This document shows, piece by piece, positions 1-12,700 of a stretch of DNA of 64,000 bases. The DNA comes from Ariolimax columbianus. Taxonomy: Eukaryota; Mollusca; Gastropoda; Stylommatophora; Arionidae. The stretch's first letter is position 1. Every line of letters begins with the position of its first letter. The position numbers were made by a program, and so were the translations under genes. The notes under the pieces were generated by a model, which saw only the letters and a program-made list of their open reading frames with translations, made no database searches and was not told where the DNA came from. Location of the stretch: the NCBI GenBank assembly GCA_036924085.1, contig JAVGWX010000007.1:35674953-35738952 (forward strand), written 5' to 3'.

Positions 1-1939
1 GGATCGTCTCCTTTGTAAACCTCAACAGAGATAGCATCTGACCCACGGATTTTGCCGCTGGACGTTAGGCCAGTGCTTTCTCGACCTCATCTGTGCTCTT
101 TGTAATCTTGAGCCTATAGTTAATTGCGACTAGTGCCATGTCTAATATCACTCCTTCTGTGATAGTTTAAGGATAATTTCCAATAGCACCGAAGACTTTT
201 GTACAGCGCTTCAGAATCTGGCCCTTGTCGGAGACAAGTGTCATGCGTTCATCATTGAAAACAGATGGGTGATATGATTGAGTACTATAGACTGCTTTCA
301 AGTTTATGCATAATTAATATCTGCGTATTTCTGAATTTCATCCGCTTTGTGTCTTGTCATTCGGAGACTATTCCTGACAATTTGGAGCATATTGGTGAAG
401 GCTGCATTTTCATATGCTGAGAAATGATCATTTTGGTGGTATCTGCGCGAGATATGTTTTCAGTCAGCAGGATTGAATATCTTCATCGGTATCGCTAAAC
501 CAGTCAGGCTTCTTATGTCCTTTTTTTTGTCCCAGTTTCTTGAAACAGTAGAGTACATAGTATCTATCAAAGCGGTTCATTTATCCTTCACTGTATTCGG
601 GCAGAATTGTTCATTTCAGGCGGCAGTCCATACTCCTTGAAAAATTATCTACTGATGCTCTGCTATTGTTTTTTAAATGTTGAGTTGCTTCCCATAACTC
701 TGATGCGGATGACGCCAGGGGGGGGGGGGGGGGGCGGTATGTTGACACAATCATCCTATTAGTATGTCCAGCAGTCGACACCACACATAGTTTGTCACTC
801 TCACATCTCGTCTGTCAGTTCTTCTTGTAGTGACATAGTCAGAAAGGTGTCACTGTTTAGAGTCGCGGCTCTCAACCTGTAACTGTAATTTTTAGTTATT
901 TTTGTATTTAATGTTAATCATTTAGAATTATACTCGAGCCTGAATTAAGTTTTTGCGTACAGAAAGTCAAGCCCAGGTTTCACATAAGAAAAGTGCATTT
1001 TATTTAATAAATTGGCTTCAAAAATTACTTGTTCATATGACATTTTACCTTGGTTTATCTTATTTATTTTCATCATGGCCCTGAGACATGAATATTATTC
1101 GGAGGGTTCCCCAAGGGTAAAAATGCTGAGAAACGCTGGTTTAGAGCGACGGTGTATCCAGGTTGTTTTGTTGCGAGTGAGCGTGTGAAGCATTGTGTTA
1201 GTTAAAGATCGGACATGTGTGCCAGATAAGCTCAGCAACAGGAGGCCACTGTTGTAAACCCGTGTCACGCACTCCAAGTAGTCCATCCCATGTCTATTTG
1301 TGGTGTTCTCACTCTAACATTCAAATCGCTAAGGATGGTGAGTTTCTCTGACTTTAGAACTACGCGATGGTAGAGAGTTCAGTTTGTCATATACCATTTC
1401 ATGTTTATTCTCTAGGTTGGCCATTTTTTGGGGTCTTAGACGCTGACTAGTTTTGCTTTTTTCTTGTTTCCTAGTGAAAACTGCAGTCAAAATACGATCA
1501 TTGAAACCTTTTTGGCAATTTGACAAGCTGGCAAACCAAATTAGATCTGATGACAAATCTGACACCAGCTTCACACTTTTCTTTTGGACCATCTCCACTC
1601 AAAAATTATGTGGAGCAGGTTTTCTAGAAAAGACCCAATTGCAGTAGTTCAAGTTGCCTTATTGTCCATAATGAAAGAGAAAGGGACAAGACGATACTTT
1701 ATATCGGGAACAGCTATTTATTGTGGTTATTTACGTGGATACACACTATCATGATGTGGCTGTAAATCATGGTGATTAAGGCGCCAAGAGCGGCAGGGTG
1801 TTTGTCATGTTCGTCTTTGCTGGCAAGACTTCCCAGATCTATCTCCTTTCTAGGCCAAAGTGTAGCCATAATTCGTTCGAGTTAACTGCTGGGACACCTT
1901 GCCCATACAATATCTAGATAGACGAACCTGGCTTGTTTT
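1..1939. other. non-coding flank, no gene recognised
   Basis: I find no convincing exon here. Open frames are short, without family resemblance or paired splice signals. A pure G tract of 17 bases at 718-734 is the only marked simple sequence. The stretch at about 1330-1650 has two overlapping opposite-strand open frames without recognisable content. Some of it may be old transposon sequence, given the LINE remnant that follows. Confidence 0.4.
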
Positions 1940-2560
1940 TGTTTTTCTCTTTAATGGTAGCCAGGAACTCGAAGTGGTTGGTCGTTTTAAATATATGGGT
2001 TCGAGTGTCAGTGATGAAGGATCAAAATTTGAGGTGTTGGCCAGAATAGCACAGACAATAGCGGCTTAACAAAATTAGATTAATGCATACATTGGTCCTG
2101 TCAATATTCCTCTATGCTTGTAAGACATTGACAGTTTACAGCTGACCTTCAGCGAAGGATACAGGCCTTGGAGATGAGATGTTTCCGAAGGCCTATTAAA
2201 CGTCACGTACAAAGATTGAGTTATAAATGAGGAAATACGAGATAGAATTACAACAGCAATAGGGCCTTTTGAGGACCTCTTGGCAACTGTCAAAAGAAGG
2301 AAACTCACTTGGTACGGTCACATATAGAGATCAAATAATCTTGCAAATACGATCCTGCACGGAAAGGTGCAAGGCAGACGAAGAAGAGGCCGTCCCAAAA
2401 AGAGGTGGAAAGACATAAAAGAATGGACCAATCTCCGACCAGAAGAGGCACAGACAGCGGCCGCTGACAGAGAAGGGTGGAGCGGGGTTTGTGAGGATGT
2501 CTTCATGTGTGCCCCAACTACCTCACTGGTTACGGGATGACCTGACCTGATGGTTTGATC
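1940..2560 (+). mobile_element. LINE 3'-end fragment (degenerate)
   Basis: Plus-strand conceptual translation, broken by stops and frameshifts, gives the order seen at the C-terminus of many invertebrate non-LTR retrotransposon ORF2 proteins: a KYLGSSVSDEGS-like block, a stretch resembling the 'LYGSETW' region, then 'KRRKLTWYGH'-like and 'RRRGRPKKRWKDIKEW'-like blocks. The frame is disrupted many times, so this is a dead copy truncated at its 5' side. Similar C-terminal blocks recur elsewhere in the window from different LINE lineages. Confidence 0.7.
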
Positions 2561-3329
2561 TCTTTTGAAGAGGCACGCCATAGACAGCCATTTAGAAAAA
2601 AAATAATAATACGCATAACTTAATAATGGACACGTTGACCTGTACGGTAGAGCAGCGCCCAATCAACATTAAGACATCCGCCCATTCTGCTGAGCTCGAG
2701 CACGGCACGTTTGCGGTTCAGACCGGTTCTCCTAGTTTAGCTCTAGCCTATCGCGTCAGGACACATTGGAAGTAGTCAGCAAATTTGACGCATTGTTTGC
2801 TTTGTGCGGTACTGGCTTGCCTCATTCAGGGTTAAACGGTGGAGCGCTAGTCGATGACAGATAACATTCTCGTCAATGTGCAGTGACAATAAGAACGGGT
2901 CAGAGGGCGTCGTAGTTTTATTTTATAGGGCAAATAGTTTCATTATAAGTTTCAGCGCCATAGTATCCGCTGCGTGTCTGGATATTCTCCGTCAATCACT
3001 TTTGTAGTTAAATTATTCCTTTACAATATAATAAATAGCTCAATGCCGACCTACCTAACTAACTCATATTGTGTCATTCTAGTTAATTGTAAATGAGTAT
3101 AGTTTAGTGTGTGGTTAATTGCATGTGGTATAGCTAATCTAGAAATTTCCGCTGAAAAATGAGAAAATAACAGTGGTCTCGAGGTAAGGTGTCCGCCTCG
3201 GTTGCTGGATGTCGGGGGTAATGAGATCGGACTCCCGTGTACAGTGTCAAGCACGTTAAAAATCCCTCGGCAGTTAGAAATCGAAAAGAGTAGGACGCTG
3301 CCTGAATAAAATTCTAGCTAAAAATCTAC

Positions 3330-3500
3330 CCAAAAATTATGTGTACCTTCCTCCAGGTGGTTTATTGAGAGCAGCATATAGATGGCGCCTAACTGGCTGC
3401 GGGTCTATTTAGCTCTAGTATTATATTCTATTATGATGGACTATCACATCGGTTAAAACCACCTTCCCAGAAACTGGTTTAATAAGGCTCTACAGTCTTC
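3330..3500 (+). repeat. dispersed repeat, same family as the inverted pair at 39.7/40.4 kb
   Basis: The sequence containing 'agatggcgcctaactggctg' and 'cgggtctatttagctctagt' matches, with divergence, parts of the inverted repeat arms at 39725-40075 and 40400-40775. A shorter match lies near 51680. It has no coding content that I recognise, so it is probably a short non-autonomous element or a LINE untranslated region. Confidence 0.5.
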
Positions 3501-3649
3501 CAAACCAATATAAAGACGTTAAGTTAAGTTAACAGCGATGTATGCTATTGGCTGATCAGGTCTCACTTTACTGTAAAGGAATAATGAAAACTTAAATATA
3601 AGGACATGGCAGGTACATAATCAGATGTTATCACATACAAGCCATTTGC

Positions 3650-4300
3650 GATTACTGCTAATCCATACTATCGGGCGAGCCCTTCCCTACGGGTCCAACG
3701 CTTCATTCCAAATTCCCGTTCGGTGGACTTGGGTTATACGTTTCTCGTCTGTAACATGGTGGATGTTGTTTCTGTGTTCGAGGGAGTCGACCCAGTGCGT
3801 TGGCGGTCTTCTCCGTGGTCGTTTTCTGCCTTGTGGATACCAGAATGATGTCGATGTGCTCCAACGGGTCATCAGTTCTCCGAAGCTGTGACCAGCCCAC
3901 CGATGTTTTACTGTATCTGCGTGGCTAACTGCATCCTTCGCCAATGGCATTTGCTATACGTCGGTCTTGTGTAAGACCTTTCAAGCGCTGGTTGTGGAGC
4001 GTGTAACCGATCATGCGTCTCTCGAGGGAGGCTTGGGTCACTCTCCGTTTGGACTCCATTTCTTCTGTAAAGTCACCTAGTTTCTGCGGCGTGGCACATC
4101 GCAGAGAGTAATGTGAAATGAAGAGGGAGTCGCGCAAGCTCTGGTCGTGGGTATAGTCTAGTGCCATCTTTATAGAAGAGGAAGCCACTCAGCTCACGCG
4201 ATGACGCCATGTCTGGGTTTAGGTTGTTGTGCATGTTCAATAGGCGGCCCAGGTAGATGAACTCCTCCATGACGTAGCTATAGACATTACCACAACAAAA
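3650..4300 (-). mobile_element. LINE 3'-end fragment (RTE-like, degenerate)
   Basis: The minus strand reads EEFIYLGRLLNMHNNLNP, then a region corresponding to 'LPAMLYGCETW', then KHRWAGH, then GRKRPRRRPPTHWVDSLEH. This is the usual order at the end of RTE-type ORF2 proteins. Several stops and frameshifts break it. It is a 5'-truncated dead copy in the flank of the host gene. Confidence 0.7.
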
Positions 4301-5230
4301 AAGCAAAAAGATAGCTGCGTCTTAGTTTTGTCATTGACAATTCCAATAACTGACTTATATAATTGTTAGACAATCCTGTTCATTGTCATTGTTTTTTCTT
4401 AGCTCATCTCATTCCCGATATCCACTTCTATGTCCTATACTTATAATTCTGCACTCATGTTTCACAGCTAGATCTGATAAATATAAAAAGAACAGAGCGC
4501 AATGTCCCTTTGTGGAGGTCCATCTGTTTGGTGTCGCCCACTCCCAATCCAGAAAACCATTGTTCACGACCGTTGCTTGAGAGAATGTTATGTAACCTAA
4601 GACTGCTGGTGGTTCGGGATCGGTGTCCACATTATGTACCACTTGCTGGTCAGTTCTATCTCAGTGATCAGATGTCTTTGAACTGGTGTCCCAACAGCAT
4701 TATTGCCAGCTAGGCGCTACTTCGTGAAGTTTTTAACCGAAGTCACGCACAATCGGTATGGGGTATGGTCTGGCTATACTAGGGCAGGCAGACTGGCACT
4801 TTAACTAATGATGCCTCATTTTGACTACCTACGGTGCAAGAAGAAAGAGAGAGAGAGAGAGAAAAAGAGAGAGAGAGAGAGCGAAGAAAAGATGGGCTGC
4901 TCAAAAAAGAAGTCCACTGACAAAAGCACCAATATCTATATTCGTGTTACTCTAGATTGCTGGAACTTGCTTTGATAAGCGCTACAACACGATGTGATCA
5001 AATTTAAAAATGCAGAGCGAGAGCAATGGAAGATAACAATGGGAGAAGATCATGGAGAAGTTAAAATCGAGACGCGGAGAAAGATCTTCAGCGGTTTCGA
5101 TAAATAATGCTGGGAACAGGGAGATGTCGAGAGATTTGGTTGCCTATACCAGTCAGAACTTGAGGATACTGGTGATGAAAGCTAGCGCATCTTCCTACAG
5201 AACTCACTGCTACAAGATTGCATTCACAAT
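4301..5230. other. non-coding stretch with a GA-rich tract
   Basis: I see no gene here. A purine tract of (GA)n type lies at about 4846-4880. Open frames on both strands are short and unsupported by splice signals or family motifs. Confidence 0.4.
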
Positions 5231-5234
5231 TCAT

Positions 5235-5565
5235 TGACTGAAAGTTTGACCAAAGCTGCAGCATTGAATGGACAACATCCAGCGACTTGTAAATGGCTAC
5301 TTGCGTCAGAGTCAGCGAACCATAGCTATCCAAGACCCTATTTCGCCTCCAAGTGGCGGTTCTGGAAACAGTCTGCACTCGTGTAAGTCTGGCAAAGAAA
5401 ATAGAGATCGAAGAGGGGATGCAGACTCGGTCCCAAAAATGCAGTCCTTCAGCCGGGTATTTCGAGCCTAAATGCGCAGATATCGCAGCTTCTCTTCAAA
5501 CTACGACAACGTCCCCGTCTCCTTTTCAAGATGAACGCAAGAAAAGAAAGAAAGAAGAGAGCATG
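5235..5565 (+). repeat. SINE-like repeat, subfamily 2 (copy 1)
   Basis: The unit runs from 'accaaagctgcagcattgaa' through 'ccaagaccctatttcgcctc' to a purine-rich tail near 5560. The same order occurs at about 46115-46410 ('ccaagaccctatttcggctc' and a GAAGAAG tail). The middle part is related to the more common SINE-like family listed at 44249-44574, so the two are subfamilies. It has no coding potential. Confidence 0.6.
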
Positions 5566-5999
5566 TGATATACCTCTATATCTTTCACTGGCTGAGGTAT
5601 AGGCGGCCAGGGATTTGTGTACCTTCAGGCACAGCTTCCGTGTGTGACGGCTGTGAATGTAGCGTGTGCGACACACATATTTCCAGAATACTAATTGAGG
5701 ACATCACTAGGCATTGTTGCTGCTATTGCGTACTTGTATATGGAACTTGACTGTCTGTGTTAATGCTAGTTATACACCGTTTGGTCTAATCATGTGTTTT
5801 GCATGTTGTATTTGAGCTAGCGAATCTTGTTGGAGATACACGAGCATGCGTTCTGATTTTATAGGATTACAGTTTCAATCGAGAGGGATTTTTTGCTGAC
5901 ATAATAATCGCGGTTGTAAGGCTTACTGTCTCGAGAATGGAATGTACTTGATAGTGTCATTAGCAACAAACAATGCAGTGTAAATTCATAGAATCTGCA

Positions 6000-6530
6000 T
6001 GTAGAAAGGCGCACTCCGATTTAGAGTTTTCTGTGTTTTGTTTTCTTCTCCCATTAAACATGTTTAGGGACAGTCCGATTTAGAGTTTGTTATTGATTTT
6101 ATTTGCTTCTCTCATTTAACATGTTGAGGCAAACTTCGATTTAAAGCTTACTGTGTTTTGTTTTAGTTCTCTCATTCAATATGTTTCTGGACACTCCGAT
6201 TTAAAACTTACTGTCTTGTTTTAGTTCTCTCATTCAACATGTTCCTGGACACTCCGATTTAAAGCTTACTGTGTTTTGTTTTACTTCTCTCATTCAACAT
6301 GTTCCTGGACACTCCGATTTAAAACTTACTGTCTTGTTTTAGTTCTCTCATTCAACATGTTCCTGGACACTCCGATTTAAAGCTTACTGTGTTTTGTTTT
6401 ACTTCTCTCATTCAATATGTTTCTGGACACTCCGATTTAAAGCTTACTGTGTTTTGTTTTACTTCTCTTACTGTGTTTTGTTTTACTTCTCTCATTCAAA
6501 ATGTTCATGGACACTCCGATTTAAAGTTTG
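6000..6530. repeat. minisatellite, 57-60 bp unit, about 9 copies
   Basis: Tandem units carry 'acactccgatttaaagctta' followed by a T-rich stretch and 'ttctctcattcaacatgtt'. Spacing is about 60 bp, with some 57-bp variants alternating. Two unit types (aaagcttactgtgtttt and aaaacttactgtcttg) alternate in the centre, which suggests dimer amplification. Confidence 0.85.
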
Positions 6531-6999
6531 CAGACACCGCCAGCATTTGTAGGTCGATATTTTGCGACGCTCACATTAATCTCACTATCGGCCACAGATA
6601 TGCCAAGCCCAGTGCAGGTTTGGAGCAAACCGAAGTACTGAAGACCTTATCTTCAAAACTAAAGCAACTCAGTGAAAAAGCTCTTTATGATCATGATATG
6701 CACCTGTTTCTTGGACATGGAAAAAGTATTCAATAATGCTCCCTGGAACTGGCTCTGGTAATGCCTGGAAAGGAAGAACACCCCAACACTCTTGATCTCC
6801 GTCATATAGAGGTTTTATAAGACTTGCAGAAACTACACCAAGACAGGAAACCACGCGTCAGATGAGTTCAAGACCACCAGTTACGTAAGACGGTGACTTG
6901 ATATCACCAACCTGTTTATACTACCCATGGATATCGCAATTGAAGCCTGTAAGCAGAGAATCAATATATATAAGGTTCATATCGTCCTAACAAACGGTT

Positions 7000-7640
7000 C
7001 TAAGCGGGTGAAAGTCCCATTTGGCAGCTCTTTTCGTGGCTGATTTGGCCGATTTCAGACATGTATCCTTGACCCCAGTGAATGCTGGTCTTGTATGTAT
7101 GGTTACAATGACTTTTGCGCTTTTGTCGCTTGATTTCCAGCCTGTTTTTTAGCGTTTCCTCGAAAGTCGCTACACCTCTATATACTGTTCTCCATGCAAC
7201 TCTATCCTCAGCCATCTTCTCCCACTGTAGGAAGTCTATGGAAAAGTCTTTAATTGGGGTCTTACAAATATCTTTGTATCTTAACATTAGTCTACCTACA
7301 GGTCTCCTTCCCTCCTAAAGTTCACCGAAAAAGCACTTGTTTGGGTATGCGGTTGTTTTCTATTCTTCTCACATGTCCCGGCCATCTCAGTCTTCTACTA
7401 CTGAAGTGTCTCCATGATGGATTGCAGTTTGGTCCAATGCAATACCTCCATGGTGGTAATTTTGTCCTGCCACTAGATTTTCGTTAATTTGCGTAGACAA
7501 CGAAGATGAAAGATGTTGAGTCCTCGTGTCCAGAGAAAGTAGTCCACGATTCGGAGTCCTACAGCAGACCCGATATATCTGAGTTCTCGTCTGCATCGTT
7601 AATTTATTATTTTCCCACACTCTCTTGAATAATCTGCCAA
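7000..7640 (-). mobile_element. LINE 3'-end fragment with C-terminal zinc-finger-like block
   Basis: Minus-strand frames give VWENNKLT-like, then '..LRYKDICK', then a conserved KNRLEIKRQKRKSH block followed by a degenerate finger-like tail ending near 7000. This is the standard C-terminus of a common invertebrate LINE. Frameshifts separate the pieces and the reverse transcriptase core is missing. It resembles the LINE that was split by the rDNA insert at 35-38.7 kb. Confidence 0.7.
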
Positions 7641-7694
7641 ATGTAGTAGTTGCATTTCATATCCGTCAATTTATTTCTTCGTCAAGTCTTTCCT

Positions 7695-7718
7695 GGGGGG
7701 GGGGGGGGGGGGGGGGGG
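7695..7718. repeat. poly-G tract (24 G)
   Basis: An uninterrupted run of 24 G on the plus strand. The length may be affected by sequencing or assembly. Confidence 0.95.
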
Positions 7719-7911
7719 TAACTCAATGACTTAGAATTACAGGCTTCGTAACACTTATAGTCAGAGAGAACAGATCACAAGCCTTGTCCAGATTAGAGAC
7801 TGCAGGAAAGACTCACTGTGTCCCACACGGGCAGAGTTATCGGCGAAGAGAAGATCGCTGGCAAATCCTGATACTGACTTATAGGTTTTATTGTGTTCTT
7901 CGAAAAAGATA

Positions 7912-8285
7912 CTTTCTTCTTCTTCTTCTTTGTTCGCTCTCAATCTCCCGCTACCAAGCCCTGAAAAAAGCTTTGCAAGTAGCGGAATGTAGTCCATAGA
8001 ACGGAATGCGTTGTGTCGTGGTTTATAGCTTGACTGATGTATTTGCACCTTTCGGTCCAACACTTCCGACTTCAGCAAGCATATTTGAATACCGAGTTAC
8101 CGTTCCTCTTCGATCCCTTCTACTTAGCCAGTCTGCTCTGTTGCAGGCTGTTATCCAGGATCACCGCGTGGATGTGTAGAAGGGTCTTGGCAGCTCTGGT
8201 TCGCTAACCCTGACGTTAGCAGTCAGCTATGGGTCGTTAACCGCTGCAGTTTATGCGCTGCTCAGCGCCCTGATCCCGAGAAAGA
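7912..8285 (-). repeat. SINE-like repeat, subfamily 1 (copy 1)
   Basis: On the minus strand the element ends in 'gcttggtagcgggagattga' followed by GAAGAAGAAGAAG (plus strand 7912-7930). Its body includes 'ggtgatcctggataacagcc' and 'ccaagacccttctacacatc'. Flanks 'gaaaaagata' at the tail side and 'gagaaagata' at the head side look like an imperfect short target-site duplication. It is a related copy of the repeat at 44249-44574. Confidence 0.75.
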
Positions 8286-8825
8286 TATAATACCTTAACA
8301 GTATATATAACAATATTTCACTGTGTTAGTAAGTAAATCGGGGTCTTGAAAGTTGAAGGGTGGATGAAGTAGACATTAGCGTTAATAAGTCGGCCCAGCG
8401 CTATCCGTAAGTGGGTGTGGTTATTTGTTGCGTTGTTAGTGTGGAATGTGTCATCACGGACTCCGTGAACGTGGGTGGAGGTGGATCTTGTAGAGTGAGA
8501 TCATCCTCCCAGAGGCGTATGCCTTGTGTGTAAATAGATGAAACTCGTCAGCAACATGTCGGTGATATACTTGTGTAAACAATTAAAATAGACGACAATT
8601 TTCGTAAACTTAATTCTTGTCTTTTGTTTATCCGTTTATTCTGAAGGACTTGTCAATACATTCTCAGTGCTATTGTTTTTGCGCGAATTAATTTAACGTT
8701 TGCAGTTTGTGCGGCTTGCTGATCTGTATTGTGAATATAGGATACTTATAATTGCTCACGTATGTGTACACGTCATTGTGCTCGCGCCTGTACTAGTGGC
8801 TATGAAACATGTGACGTTTATATTT

Positions 8826-9694
8826 CACACGTGGATAGTAATGTTCGTGCGAGCAAGACCTGATGTCATTCACACACATGGATAGTAATGTCCGTGCGAG
8901 CAAGACCTGATGTCATTCACACACATGGATAGTAATGTCCGTGCGAGCAAGACCTGATGACCATTACACACATGGATAGTAATGTTCGTGCGAGCAAGAC
9001 CTGATGACCATCACACACATGGATAGTAATGTCCATGCGAGCAAGATCTGATGTTATTCAAACACTTGGATAATCCTGTTTGAGATGTCATTCATAAACA
9101 TGGATTGTTGTAATGTTCGTGCGAGCAAGACCTGATGCCATTCACACACATGGATAGAAATGTCCGTGCGAGCAAGACCTGATGTCATTCACACACATGG
9201 ATAGTAATGTCCGTGCGAGCAAGACCTGATGTCATTCACACACATGGATAGTAATGTCCGTGCGAGCAAGACCTGATGTCATTCACACACATGGATAGTA
9301 ATGTTTGTGCGAGCAAGACCTGATGTCATTCACACACATGGATATTAATGTTCGTGCGAGCAAGACCTGATGTCATTCACACACATGGATAGTAATGTCC
9401 GTGCGAGCAAGACCTGATGTCATTCACACACATGGATAGTAATGTCCGCGCGAGCAAGACCTGATGTCATTCACACACATGGATAGTAATGTTTGTGCGA
9501 GCAAGACCTGATGTCATTCGCACACATGGATATTAATGTTCGTGCGAGCAAGACCTGATGTCATTCACACACATGGATAGTAATGTCCGTGCGAGCAAGA
9601 CCTGATGTCATTCACACACATGGATAGTAATGTCCGTGCGAGCAAGACCTGATGTCATTCACACACATGGATAGTAATGTTCGTGCGAGCAAGA
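8826..9694. repeat. 47-bp minisatellite, about 18 copies, just upstream of the giant exon
   Basis: The unit contains 'acacatggatagtaatgtcc', 'gtgcgagcaagacctgatgt' and 'cattcac'. The period is exactly 47 bp (for example gatgtcatt at 9181 and again at 9228). Copies differ at one or a few sites, and two copies near 9030-9110 are more diverged. Every unit holds TGATGTCA or a close variant, one base from a full CRE (TGACGTCA). The array ends about 80 bp before the ATG at 9776, so it sits where a promoter or a 5' intron end would be. Confidence 0.9.
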
Positions 9695-9775
9695 CGACCT
9701 TCACAGATCTGTGTTTAAAGACGTTACTCGACTCTTTAATCAGCAGACAAGTGTACATGGAGCTTAGAGCTGGCA

Positions 9776-12700
9776 ATGGACGTTGGTAGCGAGAGATGCT
9801 GTTACATAGACAGGTGGGAGCGTACTATAGGTGTTGACGGAAGTGATGTCTGCAGAAAACATACCATAGTTCGTAAAGATCGTCGCTCGGTTACTTTAAG
9901 CTACGAACAAGTAGATGAGTTCTGTACAGCATGTCACGGTGAATGTGTTAAGGATTTCCGTTACACAGACAGATGGGAACACACGGTAACACACGACGAC
10001 AATGTTGACGGCGATGAAACTCGTCCTACGCTAATTTTCCGACGACGAACTAGCCCGTTAGAGTTTGCCATGGACAGTCAAACATCTACGGAGAGTCCAA
10101 ATAACAATCCGCTCATGAAATCTCACAATGACCCTGAAGAAGATAGAGGACTTTTGGACGGGCCAAGGGATGTTAGTGACATTGCCGGGAGAAGAATAAG
10201 AGGGGCAGACGTTACACGTAAGAGGGACATTGGTGGAGACGCCGTTGGTGACGGGAAAACCACTCTCGAGCCACATAATGTGTCTGGTTTAGATCTAAGG
10301 AGAACATCTGAACACTACACCGACCGGTGGGAAAGGACTGAACGTGTGGATACTTTTCATATTAGTCGGCATATTGTTGTTTCTAAAGTGTTCCATCCTT
10401 TGAGATCTTCTGTGGCCATTAATGGTGTTCCTTATATCCACGGCAATGATAATGTTATTCATAATTTAGAAGACGAGGTTGAGGAAGATGACAATGATGG
10501 TATTCACAAGATTGATGTCAGAGATCAAGTGTCTGTCACACCTCTTCAAAAAGTAAGGATTGTAAAAGTGAATCAGGCCGGTGTGTCAGACGTAGAAGAT
10601 GGACATTCATCATATACAACTTCTACATCTAGTCTAGACTTGAATCCAGAGAAGAGGGAGCAACCGTTAGTGTCTGCGGTAGACATTATCTTAGACAAAA
10701 CAATCAACTCAGACGACAAGCCCAACAGTACAGGAGATGCTGGCCAAACCATTGTTGCTGGCCAAACCATTTCTGGCCAAACCATTGCTGGAAATGAGGT
10801 CTGTAATGTGTCTAGTCTAGACTCTAGTGAAACAATAACCATACGCTACACAGACCGGTGGGAAAGGACTGAGGGTGTAGATGAAAGTGCCTTTAATAAT
10901 CGACACATTCTTGTTTCAAAATTGCTCCCACCTTGTGAATCTTTGCGGGCTGGTGTTTCTAGTACCAGTTGTCGTGATAACAGCGTTCTTAAGCTGCAGT
11001 ACACAGATACAACCGTTTGCTGTGGTGGAATAGAACGGAAGAATGAAGGGTCGCTCAGTACAGATGATCCTAGTTCAACAAACCCCGTATCTAGCACATT
11101 TCAGGAGAAAAGTAAGATGGTCGAAGTCGACCAAAATGATACTCCCAGTCTAGAGGCCAAGCACGTGTCTGTTTTGTGTTTTACTGTTGGGGTACAGCCA
11201 GAGAAGGAAAATCAATTGATTGTGTCCGAAATGAGCACGAACTTGCCCAAAACTATTGGCACCGATGTCGCCACTAGTCCGAGAGAAGATCAGATGCATT
11301 TTATTTCAGAGCTTCAGTTTAATTTGTCCTCGAGCTTTTCACCAGATGACTCTATTGACTATTGGAGTGCTGACATGTCCAGTGATATAACAGCTACCAG
11401 TGACTCAATAGAAAAGTATGTGGAGACAGGTGACGCTATGTACACAAGTGACTCTAATGACTCACTTCTAGAACTGTCTGATGTATTTCTTCATGCGACT
11501 GACTCTTTGATGAAACCAATTTTGACAACACCGTGGAAAGATGGCTCAGATCAGACTGAAGAAATTGCTAGAGTCTCGTATAAACACATTGTGGATACCC
11601 ATAAGGAATCTGTGGTCTCAGAATTAGTGTCACAGCAGAATAAGGCATGTGAACGGAAATCAGATAACACAGTGAGCCAGCAATATTCTTCACAGTTTGA
11701 CTTGACTCAATACATGAATCCTGATGAGAAAGATCTTCAGGTTGACAGAGAGACATTGAATGTTTCTAAAGATATAGTAAACCTGCATGAGTGTGACACA
11801 GAAACATTGTTGAATGTTGATATTGTAAACTTAGATCAGGATGATGAAAGTAGGGACTCATTGAGAAAGTCCCAGAATCTTTCCTTTCAAACAGATTCTC
11901 AGTCAGAGACAATTACTAAACACAGCAATGGTAGTCTATATCATGGGGGTAATTATGATGACAAGAAGACTGCAGATCTTGAAGTAGAGAGCCTTGAGCC
12001 CCCAGAGAGGACAAGCCCACATGATGGAGCTGACTATCTTCTTTCAAGTTATGCAGCAAGTGTAATTAGGACTGATCAAACCAGGCTGACCAGTGCTGAT
12101 GCCCAGAATGATGAAACTGTTTTCAGCATGAGTGGTTTCTCCAACATCTCACATTTAGAAGACGGTTTGCAATTAATTGACGCTGTTGAAAATAGAGAAC
12201 ATCACGAAGATAAAGAGGTAGATAATGAGGATGATGATGAAGTAAACTATTGTCAGCTAACAAATGAAGGCCACGAAGAAGCTAGTTTAAATCAGTGTGA
12301 ATCTAGTTTGAATTTAATTATTTCTGATAGCCATCATTTACAGAATTCCCAAGACAGTTCAGTTTTCTTGCTAACAGAAGAAGACAGAAAGGAGAAGGAA
12401 GAACAGGTTGGTGTTAATGAAAATGATGACAAACTGCAACAAACTAATGAACTTTGGATTCCATTATGTGGTACAAAGAAAGGTTCACCTCAGCTAGAGA
12501 ACATTGGTTCTAGCAATGCCAGAACAACCCGTGACAGCACCTTGACTCGCGTTAGTCAACCAGTAGATGACCTCATCTTGTACATGGAAGCTGAAGTTGT
12601 TCATGGCAATAATATAAATGTAGATGACAAAATGGTCTCAGTAACTGATGAAGACACAAACCCTGGTTACATTCACTTCAAACATGTGGAGAACGATGTA

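Noticed and set aside
8826..9694. CRISPR-like array
   Set aside because: Units are contiguous 47-bp tandem repeats without unique spacers, in a eukaryotic genome. It is a minisatellite.
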